Positions 46,333 through 54,818 of a stretch of DNA of 64,000 bases are shown here, in pieces. Every line of letters starts with the position of its first letter. Within the stretch, counting starts at the first letter, position 1. The stretch is taken from contig NZ_CP129113.1 of NCBI RefSeq assembly GCF_030762805.1, forward strand, positions 1,440,001 through 1,504,000. Reading direction: 5' to 3'. Under the pieces are notes generated by a model, which did no database searches, was not told the origin of the DNA, and saw only the letters and a list, made by a program, of their open reading frames with translations. The stretch is from Aciduricibacillus chroicocephali. GTDB lineage: Bacteria > Bacillota > Bacilli > Bacillales > Amphibacillaceae. Position numbers and translations under genes: made by a program.

Positions 46333-46497
46333 ATGGTACTCGGAATCATTCTGCTCGTCGTCGCTTTGCTGAGCGCTGTCTCGGTATTGCGTCAGCTGAA
46401 GTTGCGAAACCCTTTGGCAATTGCCTTCTCGGGACTTTCTGCATTGGCATTCGGATTCTTCTCAATTGCTACAATCATCTCGGAAATAACAGCTTAG
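46333..46497 (+). CDS. yqgW: DUF2759 small membrane protein YqgW
   Basis: Gene of 54 codons: MVLGIILLVVALLSAVSVL then RQLKLRNPLAIAFSGLSALAFGFF, two membrane helices separated by a basic turn. GGGAGG lies 7 bases before the ATG. Matches the DUF2759 pattern and its usual place beside yqgX. Function unknown. Confidence 0.82.
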   Translation: MVLGIILLVVALLSAVSVLRQLKLRNPLAIAFSGLSALAFGFFSIATIISEITA

Positions 46498-46503
46498 ATA
46501 TGC

Positions 46504-46539
46504 GGCCCTCTCGGTTTATCCGTGAGGGTCCATTTTATT
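46504..46539. terminator. Terminator of yqgW
   Basis: GGCCCTCTCGG / CCGTGAGGGTC stem with 5-base loop then TTTTATT. Confidence 0.8.
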
Positions 46540-46729
46540 GACCAAGCAGTCTCTTTTCCTTGCTGATCAACAGTCGGCACATTCGATAGTCGTCCACACC
46601 TATCAATTTAGCTGCGTACAAATCCCCAATTTCCATTTCCAATAATTCAAGATCTCCGAGCCGATCTCCTGTATAAACGATAATGCCATGCTTCTTAAGC
46701 AGTTGTTGCACATCATATAAACTTTTCAT
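46535..46729 (-). CDS. yqgQ: DUF910 protein YqgQ
   Basis: Small helical protein of 64 residues, MKSLYDVQQLLKKHGIIVYTGDRLGDLELL, family DUF910. ATG 46729 with GGAGG. In B. subtilis it lies between glcK and yqgP; both are missing here. Confidence 0.9.
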   Translation of the reverse strand: MKSLYDVQQLLKKHGIIVYTGDRLGDLELLEMEIGDLYAAKLIGVDDYRMCRLLISKEKRLLGQ

Positions 46730-46813
46730 TATGTGCCTCCGTTCAACGGACATAACGCTTGACCTTTCTTCATATAATGGCTTCTGAATACAAGATTAGG
46801 AAGGAATCCATAC

Positions 46814-47668
46814 ATGAAGAAAAAGCTGATCGCTCCTGTCCTCACTATCATTTTGTTTCTACTATACATTGCATTTGTACATCCTGCTGTCCAGACCATC
46901 ACTTACTTCCCTCTCGCTGCAGATAAACAATATAAATATGCTTACACAAAGCTAATTCCACCTGTTGATGCGTCAGTTGATGGTAAGTATCGTGTGGACT
47001 GGACAAGTATTTCAATGAGCGAGGAACCTCTATATCTGCGTCAGGATGTGTCTCTTCTCTTTCGAAACGGATGCCTGATTGGCGCCCAGAGTTCCTGGAA
47101 GAAAAATACTGCCGCAATCAAAATGACAGAATATCCAGCTATGCAAGGTGATAGTCTTCTTGAAGCCATAACATTGCATCATGGTGAAATCCACGACATG
47201 CAAGATAACATCAGCTCTATCCAGGCAATGTCAAGTTCGCGCCTTTATATTGACTCGGATCGAAAAAAGCCATTTACAATCCATGCTTTCAATACTGCGT
47301 CTACAGATGAAGAAGCAGATTTTCAAAAAAGGATGGAGAGCAAAACAAAACAGCAACTGCTTTACCATTGGAATGATATTGCCAGCGAACTCAAAATTGA
47401 TTTGAATGATTACATGACGATACCACTTGCTTCACTCGCACAATATGAAAATGAACCACTCCCCGGCATGACGGAAAAACAAACGAAAGAAACGGTCGGC
47501 AAGCTTTGGGAAGGTCTGTACAAGCAGTATATAATCAAAGTTTTAACTGATAGAAACCCTGACACTTGCATGCCTCTCATCTTGCTTGATCGCAAACAGA
47601 AACATCTTCAAGTCATTTATAGACTAAATGGTAAAACTGAACAGCTTATTCAAAGAATCAAACATTAG
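46814..47668 (+). CDS. Membrane-anchored extracytoplasmic protein of unknown family
   Basis: Protein of 284 residues with an N-terminal membrane helix (about 5-23) and a hydrophilic remainder, likely outside the cell. Begins MKKKLIAPVLTIILFLLYIAFVHP. No known catalytic motif is visible. AGGAAGGA precedes the ATG. Its end overlaps the convergent cycloligase gene by 4 bases. It occupies the place of yqgP (rhomboid protease) in B. subtilis but has no rhomboid features. Confidence 0.75.
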   Translation: MKKKLIAPVLTIILFLLYIAFVHPAVQTITYFPLAADKQYKYAYTKLIPPVDASVDGKYRVDWTSISMSEEPLYLRQDVSLLFRNGCLIGAQSSWKKNTAAIKMTEYPAMQGDSLLEAITLHHGEIHDMQDNISSIQAMSSSRLYIDSDRKKPFTIHAFNTASTDEEADFQKRMESKTKQQLLYHWNDIASELKIDLNDYMTIPLASLAQYENEPLPGMTEKQTKETVGKLWEGLYKQYIIKVLTDRNPDTCMPLILLDRKQKHLQVIYRLNGKTEQLIQRIKH

Positions 47669-48240
47669 TCACCAGCATTCGTATTATAGAAAGTCTTTTC
47701 AGTAATAAGACATTCTACGGGTATATCGAATGACTCATTTGGTACATGATCGACCAATTGAATGTCTTCTGAAACGAGAGAGACGGTTCTGTTTTTATAA
47801 CCTGCAAGGTAACGGTCATAGAAACCGCCGCCAAACCCGACCCGGTAACCGCGTTTATCAAACATAAGACCCGGTACTACAATTAGATCAATGCTATTCT
47901 TCTCAACAATTTCTGTTTCATTGGGCTTTGGCTCCAAGAGACCGTAGTAAACAACCTCAAGCTGATCATAAGAAGTGAAGGCATGGAAAGTGAGCTGCTT
48001 TGACTCAGGTTCACATTTCGGCACACATACTGTCTTGCCCGCTGCCCATGCAGCCTCAATAAATGGCTTCGTATCCCATTCGAAACCTTGAGAAACCGTA
48101 ATGGCTACCGTCTTCGCTTTTTTCCAAATCTGGCGGTTTTGCAAAATTTCGAGCATCTGTGATTCGATTCGTTTCTTTTCTTCGGAGTCAAGTGCTTTCA
48201 AATTATGTATTGTCTGTTTACGCAATTCTGTTTTGTTCAA
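47665..48240 (-). CDS. yqgN: 5-formyltetrahydrofolate cyclo-ligase YqgN
   Basis: Folate enzyme of 191 residues, ATP-dependent. The conserved LIVVPGLMFDKRGYRVGFGGGFYDRYL segment holds the ATP and folate site. TTG 48240 is preferred (GAGG 8 bases upstream, product MNKTELRKQ); ATG 48246 and 48258 sit on or before that site. Confidence 0.93.
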   Translation of the reverse strand: MNKTELRKQTIHNLKALDSEEKKRIESQMLEILQNRQIWKKAKTVAITVSQGFEWDTKPFIEAAWAAGKTVCVPKCEPESKQLTFHAFTSYDQLEVVYYGLLEPKPNETEIVEKNSIDLIVVPGLMFDKRGYRVGFGGGFYDRYLAGYKNRTVSLVSEDIQLVDHVPNESFDIPVECLITEKTFYNTNAGD

Positions 48241-48315
48241 AGTCATCACCTCGGGCATAACCTTATGAAACGAACCCTTACCAAATGGATTGATAAGGGT
48301 TCGTTTTCATTTAGC

Positions 48316-48465
48316 TTATTTTGTTTCGCGATGTAGCGTATGCTTCTTCAAACGCGGGCAATATTTCTTAAGCTCGATGCGTTCAGGATTCGTTCTTTTA
48401 TTTTTTGTAGTAATATAGTTGCGATCTCCTGTTTCAGTACATGCCAATGTAACATTTACACGCAT
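48316..48465 (-). CDS. rpmGA: Ribosomal protein L33
   Basis: L33 of 49 residues, [20 protein letters not shown] and ending HTLHRETK. Zinc-type L33 has two CxxC pairs; here only C9 and C36 remain, so the form is expected to be zinc-independent. ATG 48465 has GGAGGGA upstream. Confidence 0.95.
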   Translation of the reverse strand: MRVNVTLACTETGDRNYITTKNKRTNPERIELKKYCPRLKKHTLHRETK

Positions 48466-48594
48466 GGGTATCCCTCCAGACTTAAGCTTGACAAACTCAA
48501 GCAGCATTCGTTTTCATACTCGTTAATGATAGCAGATTTTCTTGGGACAGGCAAGATGATTCGTTTAAGAAACATGCAGATTTGATGAGGATTC

Positions 48595-48603
48595 TGTTAT
48601 GAT
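48595..48603 (+). promoter_or_regulatory. Extended -10 promoter
   Basis: TGTTATGAT lies 39 bases before the ATG at 48642; no clear -35. Confidence 0.4.
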
Positions 48604-48641
48604 AAAACAAGAAGCATAATTCATTTCAGGAGGTCGCATAC

Positions 48642-48986
48642 ATGTTACCAGCTTTTATTACAATCGGCATAATCGCCATCGTGCTAATTATTTTGTCATT
48701 TTTTATGAATGATAGAATCAAGGAGCTGGAAAAGCAGTTTGAACAGTTCTCGATTGGTGCCATGCAGGATACATATCAAATCAGGAAAAAAATCAAGCTG
48801 CTTGAGGAAGAAATGCTTTTAGATAACTTCCAAAAACCAGCTATGTCAGGGACCACTAATAGAAAGCCAACGATCCTTCAAGATGTGCTCAGTTTCTATG
48901 AACAAGGCTTTTCCTTTGAAGAAATTGCAAGAAGGACATCCCTCTCAGCAAGTGATGTACAGGACATCATCCGTACGAACCGCTAA
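48642..48986 (+). CDS. Membrane-anchored protein with coiled coil and C-terminal helix-turn-helix
   Basis: Protein of 114 residues: membrane helix (about 5-23), heptad-rich helix (about 25-60, MNDRIKELEKQFEQF), then a small helix-turn-helix (about 85-112, YEQGFSFEEIARRTSLSASDVQDII). The same layout is seen in SwrB and DUF6115 proteins of Bacilli, so it could be a distant relative; the identity is not certain. AGGAGG precedes the ATG. Next gene follows by 22 bases. Confidence 0.75.
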   Translation: MLPAFITIGIIAIVLIILSFFMNDRIKELEKQFEQFSIGAMQDTYQIRKKIKLLEEEMLLDNFQKPAMSGTTNRKPTILQDVLSFYEQGFSFEEIARRTSLSASDVQDIIRTNR

Positions 48987-49008
48987 TATTCATTAAAAGG
49001 AGAGCGCT

Positions 49009-49518
49009 ATGAAACAAACAGTTCGGGCATTCGCCATTGGCCTGCTCACCGCAGGAGCAATTATCGCGGGTATCTATTACATATCGGAAGACGGATCTGC
49101 AAACAAAAAAGCAATGACGCGTGATGAAATGGCCGATGAATTAAAAGAACAGGGTTACCGCATCATAACTGAGGAAGAATACATTTCATTTAAAGTACAG
49201 AAGGACAAGCAGCAGGCTGAATTGAATAAAAAGCAACAGTCCACTGCAAAGTCTCCTTCCAAGACTCAATCTGAAAAAAATTCTACCGAAGACGATAAGG
49301 AAGATTCTTCAGAAAAAGCATTTACCCTTCAGATCGCTTCAGGAATGAAAACAGCAGAGATTAGTGAGATGCTTGCGGACAATGGAATTATTGAAGATGC
49401 CAGGAAATTTGATGATTACTTGGAGAAGAATGACTATGCCAACAAAATACAAGTTGGCAAACATACACTTTCAAATCGTATGAGCGAAAAAGAGATAGCC
49501 GAAACTTTGACAAAATAA
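49009..49518 (+). CDS. Membrane-anchored MltG/YceG-like domain protein
   Basis: Protein of 169 residues: N-terminal membrane helix (about 7-25), a Lys/Gln/Ser linker (about 65-100), and a C-terminal domain (about 105-169, IASGMKTAEISEMLADNGIIEDARKF). The last part matches the LysM-like N-terminal subdomain of the transglycosylase MltG, but the catalytic part is absent. Likely binds peptidoglycan or a division partner; this is inference. AAGGAG precedes the ATG. Confidence 0.78.
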   Translation: MKQTVRAFAIGLLTAGAIIAGIYYISEDGSANKKAMTRDEMADELKEQGYRIITEEEYISFKVQKDKQQAELNKKQQSTAKSPSKTQSEKNSTEDDKEDSSEKAFTLQIASGMKTAEISEMLADNGIIEDARKFDDYLEKNDYANKIQVGKHTLSNRMSEKEIAETLTK

Positions 49519-49547
49519 AGAGCACCGCCAGCTGGCGGTGCTCTTTT
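49517..49547. terminator. Bidirectional terminator before phoU
   Basis: AAAGAGCACCGCCAG / CTGGCGGTGCTCTTT, a 15-base perfect palindrome flanked by A and T, shared by the convergent genes. Confidence 0.92.
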
Positions 49548-50202
49548 AGTTCAATTGGCAGTTCTCCCCTTTGACTAGGAAGACGACCGCCTCTGCAATA
49601 TTTGTTACATGATCTGCAAATCTCTCAATGTAACGGGCACAAAAAGCCATATGTAATGCATGCTGGAGTTCTCCTTCATCCAAAATCTGTTCAGCGAAGA
49701 GTTCTTGGACAATCGTTTCATAAGAAGAGTCTATTTCATCATCCATTACACAAAATTGCATAGCAAGTGCTGCATCCTCATTTGTAAATGCTTTAATAGC
49801 AAGCTTTGCCATTTCAATTGCTTTTCTTTCCATTTTCAGTATCGACGGATGGAGTGCCAGCGGGCTATCCGAGCGAAGCTTAAGCGCTGTCTGAGCAATG
49901 TTTTTCGCATTGTCACCCATACGCTCCAGATCACTCGCGATTTTGAGTGCTGTAACAAGCCTGCGCAAATCTGTGGCGACAGGTTGCTGTCTTGCCATCA
50001 GTAGAAAAGCCTGATTGTTAATATCCAGCTCTATTCGATCGATTACAAGATCGTGCTCTATCACTGACTTGGCAAGCTCTGTATTTCGCATCGCCAAGGC
50101 TCCAACTGCATCAGCAAGCGCATTGATTGCCGCTTCGCCAAGTTTGATGATCTGATTATTCACTTTCTCAAGATCTGCTGCAAAAACACTCCTCGCTGTC
50201 AT
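49546..50202 (-). CDS. phoU: Phosphate transport regulator PhoU
   Basis: Protein of 218 residues with two three-helix PhoU repeats (RIELDINNQAFLLMARQQPVATDLR and a second copy with RYIERFADHVTNIAEAVVFLV). Start ATG 50202 or 50208; both follow GGAGGGAGAG. Last gene of the pst operon, modulating Pst and the Pho sensor kinase. Confidence 0.93.
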   Translation of the reverse strand: MTARSVFAADLEKVNNQIIKLGEAAINALADAVGALAMRNTELAKSVIEHDLVIDRIELDINNQAFLLMARQQPVATDLRRLVTALKIASDLERMGDNAKNIAQTALKLRSDSPLALHPSILKMERKAIEMAKLAIKAFTNEDAALAMQFCVMDDEIDSSYETIVQELFAEQILDEGELQHALHMAFCARYIERFADHVTNIAEAVVFLVKGENCQLN

Positions 50203-50221
50203 TCCCATCTCTCCCTCCAAT

Positions 50222-51001
50222 TTATCCGAACCTGCCGCTAATATATTCTTCAGTCGCCCGTTCCTCCGGGTTTGAGAAAATCTTATCAGTCTCTCCTGTT
50301 TCAATGACTTTTCCATTGAGGAAAAATGCTGTTCGATCAGATATCCGGGCTGCCTGCTGCATGTTGTGTGTCACGATAACAATTGTGAATTTTTCTTTCA
50401 ATTCCAGAATCAGATCTTCTACTCGGTTTGTTGAATTCGGATCAAGTGCAGATGTTGGCTCATCCATGAGAATGACTTCCGGGTTCGTCGCAATTGCCCG
50501 GGCAATACATAGGCGTTGCATTTGTCCTCCCGATAGCGCGAGAGCGGAATCTTTCAGCCGATCCTTTACTTCATCCCAAAGGGCCGCTTTTGTAAGTGAG
50601 TCCTGTACAATTGTATCCAGTTCCTTCTTATTGCGAAGTCCATGAATACGTGGCCCGAACGCTACATTATCATAAATCGACTGCGGAAAAGGATTGCCCT
50701 TTTGAAAAATCATTCCGATTTCCTTACGTAATTCTACAAGGTCTGTTTTTTCGGAAAGCAAATTTTTTCCTTGGAAATTAATTTCACCAGTCATTCGTAA
50801 GTTCGGTACTCTTCTAGCCATTAGATTTAAAGTTTTGAGGAAAGTAGATTTCCCGCAACCTGAGGGACCGATTATTGCAGTGACTTCCCGCTTGGCAATC
50901 TCAAGTTCAATATCGTACAAAGCTTGATTCTTACCGTACCATAAGTTCAGCTCATGCACTTTAAAAGCTGTGTCCACCATGCTGCCAATCGCACTGCTCA
51001 T
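50222..51001 (-). CDS. pstBB: Phosphate ABC transporter ATPase PstB2
   Basis: ATPase of 259 residues. Walker [10 protein letters not shown], signature [14 protein letters not shown], Walker [14 protein letters not shown], switch [10 protein letters not shown]. Shares one base with the pstBA stop (TAATG). The second of two PstB paralogues, as in B. subtilis. Confidence 0.96.
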   Translation of the reverse strand: MSSAIGSMVDTAFKVHELNLWYGKNQALYDIELEIAKREVTAIIGPSGCGKSTFLKTLNLMARRVPNLRMTGEINFQGKNLLSEKTDLVELRKEIGMIFQKGNPFPQSIYDNVAFGPRIHGLRNKKELDTIVQDSLTKAALWDEVKDRLKDSALALSGGQMQRLCIARAIATNPEVILMDEPTSALDPNSTNRVEDLILELKEKFTIVIVTHNMQQAARISDRTAFFLNGKVIETGETDKIFSNPEERATEEYISGRFG

Positions 51002-51840
51002 TAACCGAACCTCCCAGAAATATAATCTTCAGTCATCTTTTCACGTGGATTGGTGAACAGCTGATTTGTACTTCCAGTCTCAATTACTTTTCCGTTTAAG
51101 AAAAAGGCTGTATTGTCTGAAATTCGTGCTGCCTGCTGCATATTGTGCGTCACAATAATAATGGTATATCGCTCTTTCAACCGCATTGTCAGATCTTCCA
51201 CTTTAGCAGTCGAAATTGGATCAAGTGCCGAAGTCGGTTCATCAAGAAGAAGAACACGTGGTTTCATTGCAAGTGCTCTCGCAATGGAAAGTCTCTGCTG
51301 CTGACCACCTGATAATGCGAGAGCAGACTCATGCAAACGGTCTTTCACTTCATCCCATAATCCCACTTCTTGCAGACTGTTTTCCACCGCCTCATCAAGT
51401 AAGCTTTTTTTACGTACTTTATAAAACTTCAATCCATGGACGATGTTATTGTAAATCGACTTTGCAAAAGGATTGGGTTTCTGAAACACCATTCCGACTT
51501 CTTTTCGAAGAGCAATGACATTTACTTCCTTACTTAAAATGTCTACATCCTCATAAATGATTTGCCCTGAGTGATATGCTGACGGAATGGTATCATTCAT
51601 CCTGTTCAAGCTTCGTAAAAAAGTGGATTTGCCGCAGCCTGACGGACCAATCAAAGCTGTAATTTCATTTTTGGGGAACGAAAGATCGATATTATCGATC
51701 GCAATCTTTTTGCCATAGCTAATTGTCAAACCCTTGGCTTCAATTAGAGGTTCTGCCTGATCAACACGAACTTGAAAATCGGGAACTGTTAATTTTGCCG
51801 GCTTAGCAACTTTCTTCTCGAGCTGAGCTGTTTGCATCAT
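51001..51840 (-). CDS. pstBA: Phosphate ABC transporter ATPase PstB1
   Basis: ATPase of 279 residues. Walker [10 protein letters not shown], signature [14 protein letters not shown], Walker [15 protein letters not shown] 30-residue N-terminal extension ([14 protein letters not shown]) precedes the ATPase core. Confidence 0.96.
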   Translation of the reverse strand: MMQTAQLEKKVAKPAKLTVPDFQVRVDQAEPLIEAKGLTISYGKKIAIDNIDLSFPKNEITALIGPSGCGKSTFLRSLNRMNDTIPSAYHSGQIIYEDVDILSKEVNVIALRKEVGMVFQKPNPFAKSIYNNIVHGLKFYKVRKKSLLDEAVENSLQEVGLWDEVKDRLHESALALSGGQQQRLSIARALAMKPRVLLLDEPTSALDPISTAKVEDLTMRLKERYTIIIVTHNMQQAARISDNTAFFLNGKVIETGSTNQLFTNPREKMTEDYISGRFG

Positions 51841-51854
51841 TTATTTCTCCCTTC

Positions 51855-52742
51855 TTACTTCCCTGCTGTCAATTTCTTCTCGATGATTTTTCCAATGAAG
51901 CGTGCCCCAATATTAAACAACAGTACAGAAATAACTAGTACAGCCGCTCCGCCAAGGGCAATTTCTTTCACATCAGGCATAATGCCGTTCGTGTTGACAG
52001 ACCAGATATGAACAGCAAGTGTTTCTGCCGGACGAAAAATATTAAGTGGTGAATTGGCAGCAAATGGGTTCAGATTTGCAAAATCAAGCTGTGGTGTAGA
52101 AAGACCAGCAGTGAAAAGCAATGCTGCAGCTTCGCCGAACACTCTTCCCGAGGCAAGAATTGCACCAGTTAGAATCCCAGGGAATGCTGCTGGCAAAATG
52201 ACTGTCTTGATCGTATGCCATTTTGTAATCCCCAGCGCAAGGCTTGCTTCCTGCTGTGCACGTGGAATGCTGCGAATCGCCTCTTCACTAACTCGTACCA
52301 TCACGGGAATATTGAAAATTGTCAATGCCAGTGCTCCGCCGATGATTGTGTAGCCCCATTCGAATGTATTAACGAATAGAAGCAGTCCGAACATACCGAC
52401 AACGATTGATGGCAAAGAAGCAAGCATCTCAATGCAGATACGCAGAAAGTCTGTCACTTTACCCGGCTTCGCATATTCAGCCATATACACACCGCCTAGA
52501 ACCCCAAGTGGGACGGTGAACAGCATAGTGATGAACAAAATATAAAACGAATTGAAGAGTTGATCTCTAATTCCTCCGCCCGCTCGGACAATGCTTGATG
52601 GCGTTGTGAGGAAAGAGTTCGATATATGAGGCAGTCCTTGAACTAGAATATAGCCGAAAAGACTTGCCAGAATCGCTACAAAAATCAGTGCAACTGCAAT
52701 AAACCCTGTCGTCGCCAGTTTATCTGCGAATTTCGCATTCAT
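51855..52742 (-). CDS. pstA: Phosphate ABC transporter permease PstA
   Basis: Permease of 295 residues with six membrane helices and the EAA loop (EEAIRSIPRAQQEASLALGITKW). ATG 52742 has GAGGAGG upstream and shares its A with the pstC stop (TGATG). Confidence 0.95.
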   Translation of the reverse strand: MNAKFADKLATTGFIAVALIFVAILASLFGYILVQGLPHISNSFLTTPSSIVRAGGGIRDQLFNSFYILFITMLFTVPLGVLGGVYMAEYAKPGKVTDFLRICIEMLASLPSIVVGMFGLLLFVNTFEWGYTIIGGALALTIFNIPVMVRVSEEAIRSIPRAQQEASLALGITKWHTIKTVILPAAFPGILTGAILASGRVFGEAAALLFTAGLSTPQLDFANLNPFAANSPLNIFRPAETLAVHIWSVNTNGIMPDVKEIALGGAAVLVISVLLFNIGARFIGKIIEKKLTAGK

Positions 52743-53659
52743 CAGGCATTCCTCCTCGCTGACAGATAACGGATAATGAGAATGAACAGGAAGGAAATTG
52801 CCAGAAGGACAAGCCCCATTGACCATAAAGTGTTATTCTCTACGCTACCGTATGTTGTATGTCCCATATTCAATGTAATAATGGATGTCAAAGTTGCTGA
52901 TGGATCAAGAACTCCACCCGGCATGTCACGAACATTTCCGATAACCATTTGTACTGCGAGCGCTTCACCGAATGCTCTTGCCATACCGAGAATGATAGCT
53001 GTAAAAAGTGCCGGTTTGGCAGCAGGCACGACAACTTTTCGAATCATTTGCCACCTTGTGGCGCCAAGTGCATAAGCTCCATCCCTAAGTTCATCGGGTT
53101 GGCTCTTAATTGCGTCTGTTGCAATCGAAGTAATAGTCGGCAATATCATGACCGACAGGACGATAACACCTGCAAGCATGCTGTAACCAGTACCGCCGAC
53201 TGTATTGCGGATGAATGGCACGACAACTGTGAGTGCGATAAATCCGTATACAACACTTGGAATACCGACTAGAAGTTCGATGACTGGCTGAAGCACTTTC
53301 CTTCCCCAGGAAGGGGCGATTTCAATCATGAAGATCGCGCCTGCAATGCCGAGCGGTCCGGCAATCAATGCTGACAACAAAGTGACAGAGAGAGAACCTA
53401 CTATAAATGGAAGCGCACCGTATTGCGGGTTTTCCGCAGTCGGGTTCCATTGTGAAGAAGTTAGGAACTCACTTAAGCCGACATCCCCATTAATAAAGGT
53501 CTGTATTCCTTTGGCAGTAAGGAAGGCTGTGATGGATAAAGTGGAAATAATAATGATGATTGCTGCAGTCATGACGAGGAGTCTGCCGCGGAATTCACTC
53601 CCCAATCTGCGCTGTTTTTTCAATAGTCTAGTTTTTGCTGTTGATTGTGCAGCTTCCAT
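52742..53659 (-). CDS. pstC: Phosphate ABC transporter permease PstC
   Basis: Permease of 305 residues with six helices and the EAA loop (DAIKSQPDELRDGAYALGATRWQ). ATG 53659 has GGGAG 8 bases upstream; upstream in-frame starts run into the intergenic stem-loop. Confidence 0.95.
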   Translation of the reverse strand: MEAAQSTAKTRLLKKQRRLGSEFRGRLLVMTAAIIIIISTLSITAFLTAKGIQTFINGDVGLSEFLTSSQWNPTAENPQYGALPFIVGSLSVTLLSALIAGPLGIAGAIFMIEIAPSWGRKVLQPVIELLVGIPSVVYGFIALTVVVPFIRNTVGGTGYSMLAGVIVLSVMILPTITSIATDAIKSQPDELRDGAYALGATRWQMIRKVVVPAAKPALFTAIILGMARAFGEALAVQMVIGNVRDMPGGVLDPSATLTSIITLNMGHTTYGSVENNTLWSMGLVLLAISFLFILIIRYLSARRNA

Positions 53660-53680
53660 GAAGGTCACTCCCATAAGATT

Positions 53681-53714
53681 CATTGGAGCAAACTTCTTCC
53701 AGTTTGCTCCAATG
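53681..53714 (-). repeat. Stem-loop between pstS and pstC
   Basis: CATTGGAGCAAACT / AGTTTGCTCCAATG, a perfect 14-pair stem with a 6-base loop and no T run. Probably stabilises the pstS message or reduces readthrough, giving more binding protein than permease. Confidence 0.8.
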
Positions 53715-53725
53715 AGTTGCATTTA

Positions 53726-54661
53726 TTATTTCTTGATTTCAGTCTGCTTGCCTTCAGCGTCTCTTTCAACTTCCATTTTGTTAGCTGGAATGTATCCTTG
53801 TTCTTTCATCAATCCGCTTTGAATTTCGTCAGACATCATGAAATCAAGGAATTCCTTTGCCAATCCTTCAGGCTCGCCCTTTGTGTATGAATGCTGATAA
53901 GCCCAGATTGGGAACTTGCCGTTTTGGACATTTTCATCTTTTGGCTCAACATCATCAACGCTCAATGCTTTTACTGTATCATCAGTCAAATACGAGAATG
54001 CAAGATAACCGATCGCACCATCTGTTTCAGAAATGATTTTCTTAACTGTGTTAGAAGAATCCTCTGTAACACCTTCTGCTGGTGTTTCGCCATCAAGACC
54101 ATATTTTACGAAAGTTGCACGTGTTCCAGATGAGTCAGGACGGTTAACAAGAACGATTTTTTGATCTTTGCCGCCAAGCTCTTTCCAGTTTTTAATTTTG
54201 CCTGTGAATACTTTTTTCAAGTCTTCTTTAGAAATATTGTCCAAGCCTGCTTCCGGGTGTACTACTGGAGCCATACCGACAACTGCAACTTTGTGATCTT
54301 TAAGCTCATCAGCCGGAATGCCTTCCTTTTCTTCAGCGAAAACATCAGAGTTTCCAATTGCTACTGTTCCTTCAGAAACTTCACTCAAACCTGTTCCAGA
54401 ACCACCAGCATTTACTTGAATATCAGCGTCAGGATTTTTCGCTTTGAATTCTTCAGCTGCTGCTGCTACAAGTGGCTGCATTGCACTTGATCCAGAAATT
54501 GCAAGGGATTTGGATTCACCTTTTGTTTCTTCCTTGCTGTCAGAACCTCCACCATTGTTCTTTTCTGACGCTCCGGAATCTTTTGAATTGCCACAAGCAG
54601 CTAGCATGCCAACTGTTGCAATCAGACAGATGATCAGTATGTACCATTTTGTTTTTCTCAT
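53726..54661 (-). CDS. pstS: Phosphate-binding lipoprotein PstS
   Basis: Lipoprotein of 311 residues: signal peptide with lipobox MLAACG (Cys 22-23), Ser/Gly/Asn-rich linker, then the binding domain with SGSSAMQPLV, NAGGSGTG and RPDSSGTRATF (phosphate contacts). First gene of the Pho-controlled operon. Confidence 0.97.
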   Translation of the reverse strand: MRKTKWYILIICLIATVGMLAACGNSKDSGASEKNNGGGSDSKEETKGESKSLAISGSSAMQPLVAAAAEEFKAKNPDADIQVNAGGSGTGLSEVSEGTVAIGNSDVFAEEKEGIPADELKDHKVAVVGMAPVVHPEAGLDNISKEDLKKVFTGKIKNWKELGGKDQKIVLVNRPDSSGTRATFVKYGLDGETPAEGVTEDSSNTVKKIISETDGAIGYLAFSYLTDDTVKALSVDDVEPKDENVQNGKFPIWAYQHSYTKGEPEGLAKEFLDFMMSDEIQSGLMKEQGYIPANKMEVERDAEGKQTEIKK

Positions 54662-54720
54662 TTTTATAGCCCCCTATTTTCTAATGAGTTCCTCTTACAA
54701 CTCTTATATTAAGACTTCAC

Positions 54721-54759
54721 TGTTAAGCTTGTATAAGCCGACTGTAAAGTAATTGTAAA
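54721..54759 (-). promoter_or_regulatory. PhoP-binding direct repeats (Pho box) of pstS
   Basis: Read on the minus strand: TTTACA, N5, TTTACA, N5, CTTATA (weak), N5, TTAACA, an exact 11-base period and the TTHACA consensus. It lies about 60-100 bases before the pstS ATG, with TATAAG as a possible -10 just downstream. Expected to be activated by PhoP-P in phosphate starvation. Confidence 0.8.
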
Positions 54760-54779
54760 TCACAAAAAACGCAAAAAAA

Positions 54780-54815
54780 ACATGTGAGCTGCCATAAGCT
54801 TCTCACATGTTTTTA
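54780..54815. terminator. Terminator of pbpA
   Basis: ACATGTGAG / CTCACATGT stem with T run on both strands, just past the pbpA stop. Confidence 0.85.
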
Positions 54816-54818
54816 AAA

